This document shows positions 24,598 through 33,523 of a stretch of 64,000 nucleotides of DNA, piece by piece. Source of the DNA: Actinomycetota bacterium (lineage in GTDB: Bacteria; Actinomycetota; Actinomycetes; JACCUZ01); assembly GCA_030841035.1 (NCBI GenBank), contig JAVEDI010000075.1, forward strand, positions 19,018 to 83,017, given 5' to 3'. A model generated the notes under the pieces. That model was not told where the DNA came from. It saw only the letters and a list, made by a program, of their open reading frames with translations, and searched no databases. Numbering within the stretch: position 1 is the stretch's first letter; each line of letters opens with the position of its first letter. A program made the position numbers and the translations under genes.

Positions 24598-26046
24598 ATG
24601 GACGAGACCGCGGGCCAGCTGTGCGAGACGCTGTGGGCTGCGTCGCGCGCGGTGGCGTCGGCCCAGGCGCAGCAGCTGCGGGGCGTGGCGGCGCTGGCCG
24701 ACTGGTGTGCGACGCAAGCCCGTCGCGAGCTCGCCCGCGGACCGCGGGTCAGCGGTCAGCCCGACGACGAGACCGTCATCGACACTTCCGTGGTCGCCGA
24801 GGTGGCCGCCACCCTCGGTGTGTCCGAGCCGCAGGCCGGCGCGATGGTCGACCTGGCCGAGCGGTTGACCCGAGTGCTGCCCGACACGCTGTCCGCGCTC
24901 GAGGCCGGGCGGCTCGACCTGGACAGAGCACGCGCGCTGGTCGAGGCCACTGCGGTGCTCGACGACAGCACCGCGCGCGAGGTCGAGGCAGCGCTGCTGC
25001 CTCGGACCGGCGCGAGCCCGTGGGACGTCGACAGCCCGTCGCAGCGGGCGTGGCGTTCGCGGGTGTCCCGCGCGGTGCTCCGAGCCGATCTCGACGCAGC
25101 GCGTCGTCGACGTGACGCGGCGCTCACGATGCGACGGGTCCGTGCCTGGTCCACCGACGACGGGCTCGGCGTCCTGCAGGTCGTCGGGCCCCAGCACGAC
25201 ATCGCGATGGCCGACCGGGTCGTCGACGACCTCGCCCACGCGTGGCCGAGCGTCGACGCCGAAGGCCAGCCGGTGTCGATCGACCAGCGTCGTGCCGACG
25301 CGCTGCTCGACCTGTTCCGGCGGGTCCGCGACCAACAGCCGTTGCCGGCCGTGCCCGTGCGCCGCGAGCGCGAGATCGGGCTGGTGCTGCACGCCGACAC
25401 CTTGTTCGGCGACGGGCCGGCCGCTCGGGCTCCGGGCGAGCTGCGTGGCCTGGGCGCGCCGGCGTACGTGGATCCGAGAACTGCACGCGACACGGCGCGC
25501 CGTGACCTCGGCGCCGGGCTGCGCACCACCGTGCTGCTCACCGGGCCCGCGCAGCCAGCCGGGCCGGGCACAGGGATGGTCCAGCGGGTCCTGCGTCTGC
25601 CCCACGCACGTGAGGGCCGATGGACCAGGGAGACCCTCGTCGCCGCGGTTCGCCAAGCGCTGCGCGGCGCACCGCCGCTCGACGTGTCGGGCTACGCACC
25701 GAGCCAGGCGATCGTCGCGCACGTCCGCGCCGCCTATCCGACCTGCACGCACCCCGACTGCCCTCGGGCCGCGCACCGCTGCGACCTCGACCACAACGAT
25801 CCGTGGCCGCGCGGCCCCACCGCCACCGACAACCTGCGACCACGCTGCCGACGCCACCACGAGCTCAAGACCCGCGGACTGCTGCGCACCCGACTCGAGC
25901 CCGACGGCAGCGTCACCACGACCTCGCTCACCGGGCGACGGCGCGCGGGCGGACCGGAGCCGCTGCCCGGTCATGGTCCAGGAGAGGGGTACGCCGACGG
26001 AGTTCGGCTTGCAGTCGGGACCGACGCGGTGGCGCGCTCGGCCTGA
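24598..26046 (+). CDS. DUF222 protein with C-terminal HNH endonuclease domain
   Basis: A 482-aa protein: the N-terminal two-thirds is the helical DUF222 domain (QAGAMVDLAERL, AGRLDLDRARALVEAT), and residues 380-425 form an HNH nuclease with zinc-cysteines (TCTHPDC) and the HRCDLDHNDPW catalytic block, ending in CRRHHELKTRG. These proteins are abundant and often multicopy in actinomycetes (the mycobacterial 13E12 repeat family). Their biological role is not established. No terminal repeats or integration marks surround this copy. Confidence 0.87.
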   Translation: MDETAGQLCETLWAASRAVASAQAQQLRGVAALADWCATQARRELARGPRVSGQPDDETVIDTSVVAEVAATLGVSEPQAGAMVDLAERLTRVLPDTLSALEAGRLDLDRARALVEATAVLDDSTAREVEAALLPRTGASPWDVDSPSQRAWRSRVSRAVLRADLDAARRRRDAALTMRRVRAWSTDDGLGVLQVVGPQHDIAMADRVVDDLAHAWPSVDAEGQPVSIDQRRADALLDLFRRVRDQQPLPAVPVRREREIGLVLHADTLFGDGPAARAPGELRGLGAPAYVDPRTARDTARRDLGAGLRTTVLLTGPAQPAGPGTGMVQRVLRLPHAREGRWTRETLVAAVRQALRGAPPLDVSGYAPSQAIVAHVRAAYPTCTHPDCPRAAHRCDLDHNDPWPRGPTATDNLRPRCRRHHELKTRGLLRTRLEPDGSVTTTSLTGRRRAGGPEPLPGHGPGEGYADGVRLAVGTDAVARSA

Positions 26047-26095
26047 GATGCACGCGATGTGGTGCGGCCTTGCCCGTGCGAGCAACGTCCGCCAC

Positions 26096-27244
26096 TCACC
26101 CCAGCGCGACCGCCATCCGCCGGACCGCCTCGCGCAGCACCTCGGGGGAGGTCGCGATGTTCAGCCTGACGTGGCCCGCTCCCCCGGTGCCGAACTCCGG
26201 CCCGGGGCTGAGCGCAACGCGGCCGCGGTCGAGGAACACCGCTGCGGGATCGTCGCCCAGCCCGAGGTCGGTGCAGTCGAGCCAGGTGAGGTAGGTCGCC
26301 GGCGACGGCTGGTAGCGGACACCGGGCAGCTGCTCGCCGAGCAGCTGCGCGAGCAGCCGGCGGTTGCGCTCCAACCCGGTGAGCACCGCGGCCAGCCACT
26401 CGCCGCCATGTCGCAGCGCCGCGACGTGGGCGACCACTCCGAGATGGCTAGCGCCGTGGCTGACCTCTTCGGGCAGCTGCGCGAGATCCTTCGCCGCGCG
26501 CGACCCGGCAACCGCCATCGCGGCCTTGATGCCGGCCAGGTTCCATCCCTTCGACGCCGACAGCAGCGCGAACGCGTCCTCGGTGCCAGGCAGCGACAGG
26601 TAGGGCAGGAACTCGGTGCCGGGATCGACGACCGGCGCGTGGATCTCGTCGACCACGACGCGCACGCCGTGTCGTTCGGCCAACGCCGCGACGGCGGTCA
26701 GGTCGTCGCGAGTGTGCACCGTGCCGGTGGGGTTGTGCGGGCTGCACAGCAGGTACGCCGCCGGGCGACCACCCTGGCGCGCGTCGACGAACGCCGACGC
26801 CAGCGCGTCCAGGTCGAGGCGCAGGTCCGGCCCCAGCGGCGCCTCGACGATCCGGCGGTCCATGTGCCCGACGAAGGCGAAGAACGGCGGATAGACCGGC
26901 GGGTTCATCACGACCGCATCCCCGGGACCGGTGACCAGCTTGAGGACCTCGACGATCCCGAGCATGACGTCGGGCACGATCGCGGTCGCCTCGTGGTCGA
27001 TCACCCACCCCCACCGGTCGGCCGCGAAGTCGACGAGCGCGTCGGCGTAGGCCTCGCCCACCGCGTAGCCGGTGTCGCCCATCGCCATCGCCTCGTTCAC
27101 CGCGGCCACGATCGGCTCGGCCAGCGGCACGTCCATCTCGGCGACCCACAGCGGCAGCACGTCGGCGTCGTAGCGGCGCCACTTCATGCTGCCGCGCCGG
27201 CGAAGCTCCTCCAGGCTCAGCGCGCTCAGCGGGTCCACCGACAC
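26096..27244 (-). CDS. MalY/PatB-type PLP aminotransferase or C-S lyase
   Basis: A 382-aa fold-type I PLP enzyme. Schiff-base K232 lies in [11 protein letters not shown]199 in VVVDEIHAP, and the [12 protein letters not shown] loop is intact. The MalY/PatB group comprises cystathionine beta-lyases and some aminotransferases. Its GTG start lies immediately after the stop of the small membrane protein gene, and it ends the leftward aromatic-acid gene cluster. How a C-S lyase would serve aromatic catabolism is unclear; it may simply share the transcript. Confidence 0.85.
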   Translation of the reverse strand: MSVDPLSALSLEELRRRGSMKWRRYDADVLPLWVAEMDVPLAEPIVAAVNEAMAMGDTGYAVGEAYADALVDFAADRWGWVIDHEATAIVPDVMLGIVEVLKLVTGPGDAVVMNPPVYPPFFAFVGHMDRRIVEAPLGPDLRLDLDALASAFVDARQGGRPAAYLLCSPHNPTGTVHTRDDLTAVAALAERHGVRVVVDEIHAPVVDPGTEFLPYLSLPGTEDAFALLSASKGWNLAGIKAAMAVAGSRAAKDLAQLPEEVSHGASHLGVVAHVAALRHGGEWLAAVLTGLERNRRLLAQLLGEQLPGVRYQPSPATYLTWLDCTDLGLGDDPAAVFLDRGRVALSPGPEFGTGGAGHVRLNIATSPEVLREAVRRMAVALG

Positions 27245-27589
27245 CTACCGCGCGGCCGGGTCGGCAGACGACCCGCGCGGCTCCTGCACCCGCCGCGCGT
27301 CCGCCAGCCGCCACGCCAGCGCCCCCATCGTCACCGCCACGACGACGACCGACGGCCACGCGCCGATCGCCAGCGCGAGCAGGTGGGACACCACGAACAG
27401 CACGAGGTACGCCGCCGCGAGCCCGGCCGCTGTCGACGTACCGGCCGAGGACCGCCACAGCACCACGCACCACGCGAGGCCGAGCAGCAGCACGAGGCCA
27501 CCGAGGGCCCGGACGCCGGTGCCGGCCGCGACGGCGTAGCCGACGACGAGCGAGAGCGCCGCGACGGGTGCGGACGGGACCGAGGTCAC
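27245..27589 (-). CDS. Small four-span membrane protein
   Basis: A 114-aa hydrophobic protein with about four predicted membrane spans and a polar C-terminus. Its GTG start overlaps the upstream transporter stop as GTGA and its TAG stop abuts the malY-like start, so the three are one translationally coupled unit. I recognise no family. It could be an accessory subunit of the transporter. Confidence 0.65.
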   Translation of the reverse strand: MTSVPSAPVAALSLVVGYAVAAGTGVRALGGLVLLLGLAWCVVLWRSSAGTSTAAGLAAAYLVLFVVSHLLALAIGAWPSVVVVAVTMGALAWRLADARRVQEPRGSSADPAAR

Positions 27590-29088
27590 GACGTGACGTG
27601 CGGCGCGAGCAGGGTGACGAGCACGAGCACCACCGGGAAGCAGACGAGGAACATGGCGAAGGTGTAGCCCATGATGTCGCGCGCCTTGAGGCCCAGCACC
27701 GCCAGGGTCGGCAGCATCCAGAAGGGCTGCAGCAGGTTGGCGCTCGCCTCGCCCAGGTCATAGACGACGACCATCCAGCCGGAGTGCACGTCGAGCTGGT
27801 TGGCGGCGTCGAGCACGTAGGGCGCCTCGATCACCCACTTGGAGCCGCCGCTGGGCACGAACACGCCGAGGATGCAGGAGTAGATCGCGATCAGCGGCGG
27901 GAAGAAGAACTGGTCGCTGGCCTGCACCAGCCAGCCGGCGATCCGTTGCGACAGCCCCGTGTAGACGATCATCCCGAAGATGCCGCCGTAGAAGGGGAAC
28001 TGCAGCAGGACGCCGCTGGCGGCCGGGGCGCCCTCGCGCACCGCGGCCACGAGCCGACGGGGCCGCCAGTGCAGCAGCAGAGCGGTGATGATCAGCACCA
28101 TGTTGACCGTGTCGAGGTCGAGCGCCGCGATGGGGTTGCTGCCCGCCCGGAAGTGCCGCACCAGGTAGAGCACCGCGATCGCGGCGATGATCAGCGTGAA
28201 GACCGGCGAGTTCTCCAGCCAGTCGCCCGGGCGCTTCGGGGCGTCGTCGTCGCCGGCCTCGTCGATCGTCGAGCCGCGGCCGAGCAGCGGGCGCAGCGTG
28301 ATGCCCATGTCCTCGGCGGTGCGCGAGCGCTCGGGCGAGGGCGCGAGCATCCAAGCGAGCCCGACCGCGACGACGAACACGACGACGGTGGCGGCGATCG
28401 CCTGCCAGGTGAAGATCGTGTCGGACAGCGGGATGACCCCTGAGGGGAACCCGCCCGCCTTGACCACGTCCTGCACCGGCGGCGGGCTGCTGGCCGCGCT
28501 CGCCACCTGCAGCGCGGCCGAGCCCGACAGCCCCTGCGCCCACACCGTGCCGAGCCCGATGAAGGCCATTGCGCCGAGCGCGCGGTAGTCCACGCGCGGT
28601 AGCACCCGGGCGATCTCGCGGGCCAGGATCGCCGTGAACACCAGCGAGAACGCCCAGTTCAGGTAGGACGTCAGCATCGCCACGGCGGCGACGAACGCGA
28701 TCGCCTTGCGCGGCGTCGAGGGCACCGTCGCCAGCCACACGATGAGCCGAGCCACCGGGCGCGAGGTGGCCACCGCGTAGCCGCCGATGATGATCATCGC
28801 CATCTCGAGGGTGAAGACGATCAGGCTCCAGAAGCCCTTGCCCCACGCGTCGATCAGGCCGAAGCCCTGTGTCGCGGTGACCGGGTCCTTGGGCGCCGCG
28901 AACAGCTTCTCGCCGGTGACCAGCCCGAGCACCAGCACCACGAGGGTGCCGACCAGCACGAAGCCGAACGCGTCGGGCAGCCAGCGCTCGGTGAACGCCG
29001 TGAAGCGCAGGGCCACCCTGGCCAGCGGCGACTCGCCCTCGGTGCTCTCGGGTGGCGGTGCGGTGGACGTCCCAGATGCCCGACTCAT
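27586..29088 (-). CDS. AtoE-type short-chain fatty acid transporter family protein
   Basis: A 500-aa integral membrane protein of the short-chain fatty acid uptake family (AtoE, TIGR00366 type): the ERWLPDAFGFVLVGTL opening, a SYLNWAFSLVFTAILAREIA block and VPSGGSKWVIEAPYVLDAA near the C-terminus are typical. Family members import butyrate-like acids. Next to pobA, uptake of 4-hydroxybenzoate or another carboxylate is a reasonable guess. TACATT lies six nt before ATG 29088 in the short gap after pobA, so this gene may have its own leaderless promoter. Confidence 0.85.
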   Translation of the reverse strand: MSRASGTSTAPPPESTEGESPLARVALRFTAFTERWLPDAFGFVLVGTLVVLVLGLVTGEKLFAAPKDPVTATQGFGLIDAWGKGFWSLIVFTLEMAMIIIGGYAVATSRPVARLIVWLATVPSTPRKAIAFVAAVAMLTSYLNWAFSLVFTAILAREIARVLPRVDYRALGAMAFIGLGTVWAQGLSGSAALQVASAASSPPPVQDVVKAGGFPSGVIPLSDTIFTWQAIAATVVVFVVAVGLAWMLAPSPERSRTAEDMGITLRPLLGRGSTIDEAGDDDAPKRPGDWLENSPVFTLIIAAIAVLYLVRHFRAGSNPIAALDLDTVNMVLIITALLLHWRPRRLVAAVREGAPAASGVLLQFPFYGGIFGMIVYTGLSQRIAGWLVQASDQFFFPPLIAIYSCILGVFVPSGGSKWVIEAPYVLDAANQLDVHSGWMVVVYDLGEASANLLQPFWMLPTLAVLGLKARDIMGYTFAMFLVCFPVVLVLVTLLAPHVTS

Positions 29089-29094
29089 GCCGGG

Positions 29095-29100
29095 AATGTA
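29095..29100 (-). promoter_or_regulatory. Internal -10 box TACATT before the transporter gene
   Basis: On the minus strand TACATT ends six nt before ATG 29088; there is no Shine-Dalgarno. It would let transporter, small membrane gene and malY-like gene be expressed apart from pobA. Confidence 0.5.
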
Positions 29101-29107
29101 CGCCTGG

Positions 29108-30283
29108 TCAGACCTCGACGGGCCCCACGTAGTTCTCCGCCAGGGCTCTCGCGTAGGCGGTCGAGGTCGTGACGTTGCGCAGCTGCGCGAGCTGCAGCCG
29201 CGCCTGGTAGGGGTCGGAGTCGCCGAACCGGTGCAGCATCGAGGTCATCCACCACGAGAAGTGCTGGGCGCGCCAGACCCGGCGCAGCGCCGTCGACGAG
29301 TAGGCCTCGAGCAGGCCGCCACCACCGCCGGCGTACCACTGGGCGAAGGCGTCGCCGAGGAGCCGTACGTCGGCCAGCGCGAGGTTCATGCCCTTGGCGC
29401 CGGTCGGCGGCACGATGTGCACCGCGTCACCGGCGAGGTAGAGCCGCTCCCACTGCATCGGCTCGACCACGAAGCTGCGCATCGGCGTGATGCCCTTCTC
29501 GATGACCGGTCCTTCGTTCAGCGACCAGCCCTCGACCGTCTCCAGCCGGGCGCGCAGCTCGGCCCAGATGCGATCGTCGGACCAGTCGTCGATGTCCTCG
29601 TCCGGCGCGACCTGCAGGTAGAGCCGCGACACCTGCGCGGACCGCATGCTGTAGAGCGCGAAGCCGCGCTCGTGGTTGGCATAGATCAGCTCGTCGACCG
29701 CGGGCGGTGCCGTGGCCAGCACGCCGAGCCAGGCGAAGGGATAGACCCGGTCGTACGTCGACAGGACTCCGGCCGGCACGGCCCCGCGGGTCACCCCGTG
29801 GAAGCCGTCGCACCCGGCGACGAAGTCACACGTCAGCGTCTCGTCGCGCCCCTCGTGGGTGAACGTGATCGACGGCTGCTCGGTGTCGAGGCCGTGCACC
29901 GCGACATCGTCGACCTCGAAGACGATCGGCTGCCCGGCGGCCAGCCGAGCCGCGATCAGGTCCTTGACGACCTCCTGCTGGCCGTAGACCGTGATCGCCC
30001 GACCGGTGAGCTCGGTCATCGCGACGCGGTGCGACTCGCCGGCGAAGCGCAGCTCGATGCCCTCGTGGCGCAAGCCCTCGCGCTGCAGCCGGTCACCGAC
30101 CCCCGACTCGACGAGCAGGTCGACCGAGCCCTGCTCGAGCACCCCGGCGCGCACCCGCTGCTCGACGTAGTCGCGGCTGCGCGCCTCGAGGACGACCGAG
30201 GAGATGCCGCGCAGGTGCAGCAGGTGAGCGAGCATCAGGCCGGCCGGCCCCGCACCGACGATGCCGACCTGCGTGCGACCCAC
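29108..30283 (-). CDS. pobA: 4-hydroxybenzoate 3-monooxygenase
   Basis: A 391-aa class A flavoprotein monooxygenase that hydroxylates 4-hydroxybenzoate to protocatechuate using FAD and NAD(P)H. It has the FAD-binding VGIVGAGPAGLMLAHLL, the RDYVEQRVRAGVLEQGSVDLL segment, the DG motif in FVAGCDGFHGVTRG and GDAVHIVPPTGAKGMNLALAD. The length matches Pseudomonas PobA. GTG 30283 begins just before the dinucleotide fold, two nt after the aldehyde dehydrogenase stop, so the pair is coupled. It feeds the divergent pca operon. Confidence 0.93.
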   Translation of the reverse strand: MGRTQVGIVGAGPAGLMLAHLLHLRGISSVVLEARSRDYVEQRVRAGVLEQGSVDLLVESGVGDRLQREGLRHEGIELRFAGESHRVAMTELTGRAITVYGQQEVVKDLIAARLAAGQPIVFEVDDVAVHGLDTEQPSITFTHEGRDETLTCDFVAGCDGFHGVTRGAVPAGVLSTYDRVYPFAWLGVLATAPPAVDELIYANHERGFALYSMRSAQVSRLYLQVAPDEDIDDWSDDRIWAELRARLETVEGWSLNEGPVIEKGITPMRSFVVEPMQWERLYLAGDAVHIVPPTGAKGMNLALADVRLLGDAFAQWYAGGGGGLLEAYSSTALRRVWRAQHFSWWMTSMLHRFGDSDPYQARLQLAQLRNVTTSTAYARALAENYVGPVEV

Positions 30284-30285
30284 GC

Positions 30286-31746
30286 TCAGAACGGGTAGGG
30301 CGCGATCCCGCCCCGGACGGTCAGCCACTGGGTCTCGGTGAACGCGTCGATGTTCGCGGCCGCCCCGCCGACCCGGGAGCCGGTGCCGGAGATGCCGACC
30401 CCGCCGAACGGGACCACGGCCTCGTCGTTCACGGTCTGGTCGTTGATGTGCACGATGCCGCTGGGGATCCGCTCGGCGAGCGCGATCGCCTTCATGACGT
30501 CACGGCTGAGGATGCCCAGCGACAGGCCGTAGTCGGTGTCGCACGCCAGCGCGACCGCCTCGTCGAGGTCGCCGAAGCGCACGACCGGGGCGACGGGGCC
30601 GAAGACCTCCTGGGCGTACGCCGGTGTCTGCGCCGTCACGTCGGTCAGCACCGTCGGCCGGTAGAACAGCCCCTCGTAGGTGCCGCCGGCGGCAAGCGTG
30701 GCACCACCCTCCACACTCGCCGTCACCAGCGCGTGGATCTTGTCGCGCTGGCTCTCGTCGATGATCGGGCCCAGGGCGACCTCGTCGGTGGCGGGGTTGC
30801 CCACCGGCAGGTGGCTCGCCTTCCCGGCGAGCTCCTCGACGTAGCGCTCGGCGACGCTCTCGTGCACGAGGTGCCGTCCGGTGGTCATGCAGATCTGCCC
30901 CTGGTGCAGGAACGACCCCCAGGCTCCCGCCGACGCCGCCAGGTCCATGTCGGCGTCGTCGAGAACGATCAGCGCGGAGTTGCCGCCCAGCTCGAGGTGA
31001 GCGCGCTTGAGGTGGCGGCCCGCGGCCGCCGCGACCTTGCGGCCTGCGGCGGTCGAGCCGGTGAAGGAGATGACCGGGACGTTGCGGTCCGCGACGAGCG
31101 CCTCGCCCACGTCCGGGCCACCCGGCAGCACGTGCAGCAGCCCGTCGGGCAGCCCTGCCTCCTCGAACACCGCCGCGACGGAGAACCCGCCGGAGACCGC
31201 GGTCCGCGGGTCCGGCTTGAGCAGCACGGCGTTGCCCAGCGCGAGCGCCGGTGCGACGGAGCGGATGCTGAGGATCAGCGGGACGTTGAACGGCGCGATC
31301 ACACCGACGACCCCGACCGGGCGGCGCCGCGCGAGGCTCAGCCGCGGTTGCGCCGAGGGGATGATCTCGCCCAGGGAGCTGGACGGCAGGGTGGCGGCCT
31401 CGTAGCACTCCTGGGCCGCGGTGTGCGTCTCGAGGCCGGCCTTGGGCGGGATCGAGCCGGTCTCGCGCACGATCCACCACTCGATGTCGGCGGCGTGCTC
31501 CTCGAACAGGGCACCGGCGCGGCGCAGCACCGCGGCGCGCACCTCGTACGGCGTCGCGGCCCACGAACGCTGTGCCTCGCGGGCCCGGGCCGCTGCCCGG
31601 GTGACGTCCTCGGCGTCGGCGATGCCGATGCGGCCCAGCTCCTGGCCCGTGGCCGGCTCGATGACGGCGGCGTCACCGCCCCCCGCCTTGCTCCAGCCGT
31701 CGGAGTAGACCGCGGCGTGCCAGGTGGACCGGTCGAGAAAGCTCAC
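30286..31746 (-). CDS. Aromatic aldehyde dehydrogenase (benzaldehyde type)
   Basis: A 486-aa NAD(P)-dependent aldehyde dehydrogenase with catalytic C286 (HQGQICMTTGR), general base E252 (LELGGNS), N154 in APFNVP and K177. Overall features (GSIPPKAGLE, SLGEIIPSAQP, HINDQTVNDEAVVPFGG) match benzaldehyde/vanillin dehydrogenases. Coupled to pobA, it probably oxidises 4-hydroxybenzaldehyde or a related aldehyde to the acid. GTG 31746 follows GGGAG at about 8-nt spacing. It is divergent from pcaI. Confidence 0.88.
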   Translation of the reverse strand: MSFLDRSTWHAAVYSDGWSKAGGGDAAVIEPATGQELGRIGIADAEDVTRAAARAREAQRSWAATPYEVRAAVLRRAGALFEEHAADIEWWIVRETGSIPPKAGLETHTAAQECYEAATLPSSSLGEIIPSAQPRLSLARRRPVGVVGVIAPFNVPLILSIRSVAPALALGNAVLLKPDPRTAVSGGFSVAAVFEEAGLPDGLLHVLPGGPDVGEALVADRNVPVISFTGSTAAGRKVAAAAGRHLKRAHLELGGNSALIVLDDADMDLAASAGAWGSFLHQGQICMTTGRHLVHESVAERYVEELAGKASHLPVGNPATDEVALGPIIDESQRDKIHALVTASVEGGATLAAGGTYEGLFYRPTVLTDVTAQTPAYAQEVFGPVAPVVRFGDLDEAVALACDTDYGLSLGILSRDVMKAIALAERIPSGIVHINDQTVNDEAVVPFGGVGISGTGSRVGGAAANIDAFTETQWLTVRGGIAPYPF

Positions 31747-31830
31747 GGTTGTCTCCCAGGGCGGTGTCGTCGGCTGACCGGGAAAGTCTGCGTCGGGGAC
31801 GGAGGCTACGCCGAGACCCCCACCCGGCGT

Positions 31831-31860
31831 TTGACCGCGCCGCGAGCCGCTGGATAGCGT
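31831..31860 (+). promoter_or_regulatory. Promoter of the pca operon
   Basis: TTGACC (31831-31836), an 18-nt spacer and TAGCGT (31855-31860) form one of the best -35/-10 pairs in the window. The -10 ends five nt before ATG 31866, so transcription should start at or near that ATG. The 119-nt divergent region 31747-31865 is also where the IclR regulator would be expected to bind. Confidence 0.7.
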
Positions 31861-31865
31861 GCGAC

Positions 31866-32735
31866 ATGAGGACGTGCGTGCGCTGCGCGCACTCTCACGG
31901 AAGGGTGGGCAACCGGGTGGCCGAGATCGTCCCGCTCAGCGAGGCCGTCGCGAGCCTGGTGCACGACGGTGACACCGTCGCGCTGGAGGGCTTCACGCAT
32001 CTCATCCCGTTCGCCGCCGGTCACGAGATCATCCGCCAGGAGCGGCGCGGCCTCACCCTCGTGCGGATGACGCCGGACATGATCTACGACCAGCTCATCG
32101 GCATGGGCTGCGCCGACCGCCTGGTGTTCTCCTGGGGCGGCAACCCCGGGGTCGGCTCGCTGCACCGCTTCCGCGACGCCGTCGAGAACTCGTGGCCCAG
32201 GCCGCTGGAGCTGGAGGAGCACAGCCACGCCGGCATGGCCAACCGCTACGTCGCGGGGGCGTCGGGGCTCCCGTTCGCGGTGCTGCGCGGCTACACGGGC
32301 ACCGACCTGGTCGCAAGGACAGAGACCATCCGGGCGATCACCTGCCCCTTCACCGGCGAGACGCTCACGGCTGTGCCGGCCATGCGCCCCGACGTCACCG
32401 TCGTGCACGCCCAGCGCGCCGACCGCTCCGGGAACGTGCAGATGTGGGGCATCACCGGGGTGCAGAAGGAGGCCGTGCTCGCGGCACGCCGTTCGCTCGT
32501 CACGGTCGAGGAGGTCGTCGACGAGCTCGAGCCGGTCGCGGGCCAGGTGGTCCTGCCGTCGTGGGCGGTGACCGCGGTGGCGGTGGTCCCGGGCGGGGCA
32601 CACCCGTCGTACGCGCAGGGATACTCGTTGCGGGACAACGAGTTCTACGTCGCCTGGGACGCGGTCAGCCGCGACCGCGCGACGTTCCTGGCCTGGATGG
32701 ACGAGCACGTCGTCGGAGTCGGGAGCGTGCGGTGA
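31866..32735 (+). CDS. pcaI: 3-oxoadipate CoA-transferase, subunit A
   Basis: A 289-aa alpha subunit of a class I CoA transferase that, with PcaJ, moves CoA from succinyl-CoA to 3-oxoadipate. Landmarks are PLSEAVASLVHDGDTVALEGFTHL (with the GxG-like entry), FSWGGNPGVGSLHRFRDA and the conserved AQRADRSGNVQMWGITG. ATG 31866 lies directly at the predicted transcription start; GTG 31917 with GGAAGG upstream matches the conserved N-terminus and is a good alternative, which would leave a 51-nt leader. It is the first gene of the pca operon, and its stop overlaps pcaJ as GTGA. Confidence 0.9.
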   Translation: MRTCVRCAHSHGRVGNRVAEIVPLSEAVASLVHDGDTVALEGFTHLIPFAAGHEIIRQERRGLTLVRMTPDMIYDQLIGMGCADRLVFSWGGNPGVGSLHRFRDAVENSWPRPLELEEHSHAGMANRYVAGASGLPFAVLRGYTGTDLVARTETIRAITCPFTGETLTAVPAMRPDVTVVHAQRADRSGNVQMWGITGVQKEAVLAARRSLVTVEEVVDELEPVAGQVVLPSWAVTAVAVVPGGAHPSYAQGYSLRDNEFYVAWDAVSRDRATFLAWMDEHVVGVGSVR

Positions 32736-33523
32736 GCGCCGCCGCGGGGTGGACGTCGGACGAGATGATGACCGTCGCTGCCTCGCGCGCGCTCGACGAC
32801 GGCACCGCGTGCTTCGTCGGCATCGGGTTGCCCAGCACAGCGGCGAACCTGGCGAGGGCGACCCACGCGCCGCACCTCGTGCTCGTCTACGAGTCGGGCT
32901 GTCTCGGGTCCAAGCCGGGTGCGCTGCCCCTCTCGATCGGTGACGGCATCCTGGCCGACACGGCCGACGCGGTCGTCTCGGTGCCCGAGGTCTTCAACTA
33001 CTGGCTGCAGCCGGGCCGGATCGGCGTCGGCTTCCTCAGCGCCGCACAGCTCGATCGCTTCGCCAACATCAACACCACTGTGGTCGGCGACGACTACCTG
33101 CACCCCAAGGTGCGGCTGCCCGGCGCCGGAGGGGCGCCCGAGATCGCGGCGTCGTGCCAGGAGGTGGTCGTCGTCGTGCGGCAGAACCCGCGCACCTTCG
33201 TCGAGCGAGTCGACTTCGTGACGTCCGTCGGCTTCGGCTCCGGCCCGGGCGACCGCGAACGACTGGGCCTGACGGGCCGAGGTCCGCGCACCGTCATCAC
33301 CGACCTGGGCGTGCTCGAGCCCCACCCTGAGTCGTGCGAGCTGAGGCTGACGCGGTTGCACCCGGGCGCCACCGTCGAGGACGTACGGCAGGCCACGGGC
33401 TGGCAGCTCGAGGTCGCCGACGACGTCGCGGTCAACGAGCCGCCCACCCGGCACGAGCTCGAGGTGCTGCGGGCACTCGAGGCCACGAAGGGCACCCCCC
33501 GGCACAGGAAGCAGACGCCGTGA
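32732..33523 (+). CDS. pcaJ: 3-oxoadipate CoA-transferase, subunit B
   Basis: A 263-aa beta subunit of the class I CoA transferase. The nucleophilic glutamate that forms the CoA thioester is E54 in LVYESGCLGSKP, followed by the LSIGDGILADTAD block and VGFLSAAQLDRFANIN. GTG 32732 overlaps the pcaI stop and its own stop overlaps pcaF, both as GTGA, so the two subunits are made stoichiometrically. Confidence 0.92.
   Translation: MSAAAGWTSDEMMTVAASRALDDGTACFVGIGLPSTAANLARATHAPHLVLVYESGCLGSKPGALPLSIGDGILADTADAVVSVPEVFNYWLQPGRIGVGFLSAAQLDRFANINTTVVGDDYLHPKVRLPGAGGAPEIAASCQEVVVVVRQNPRTFVERVDFVTSVGFGSGPGDRERLGLTGRGPRTVITDLGVLEPHPESCELRLTRLHPGATVEDVRQATGWQLEVADDVAVNEPPTRHELEVLRALEATKGTPRHRKQTP

Noticed and set aside
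23227..26085. A 952-codon open frame on the minus strand across the luciferase-like and DUF222 genes
   Set aside because: It is antisense to two genes with clear domains, has low-complexity Arg/Gly/His-rich translation and no recognisable domain; long antisense frames are expected at this GC content.
25112..27667. An 851-codon plus-strand frame from DUF222 into the transporter gene
   Set aside because: Out of frame with the HNH domain and antisense to the malY-like gene; no domain can be recognised.
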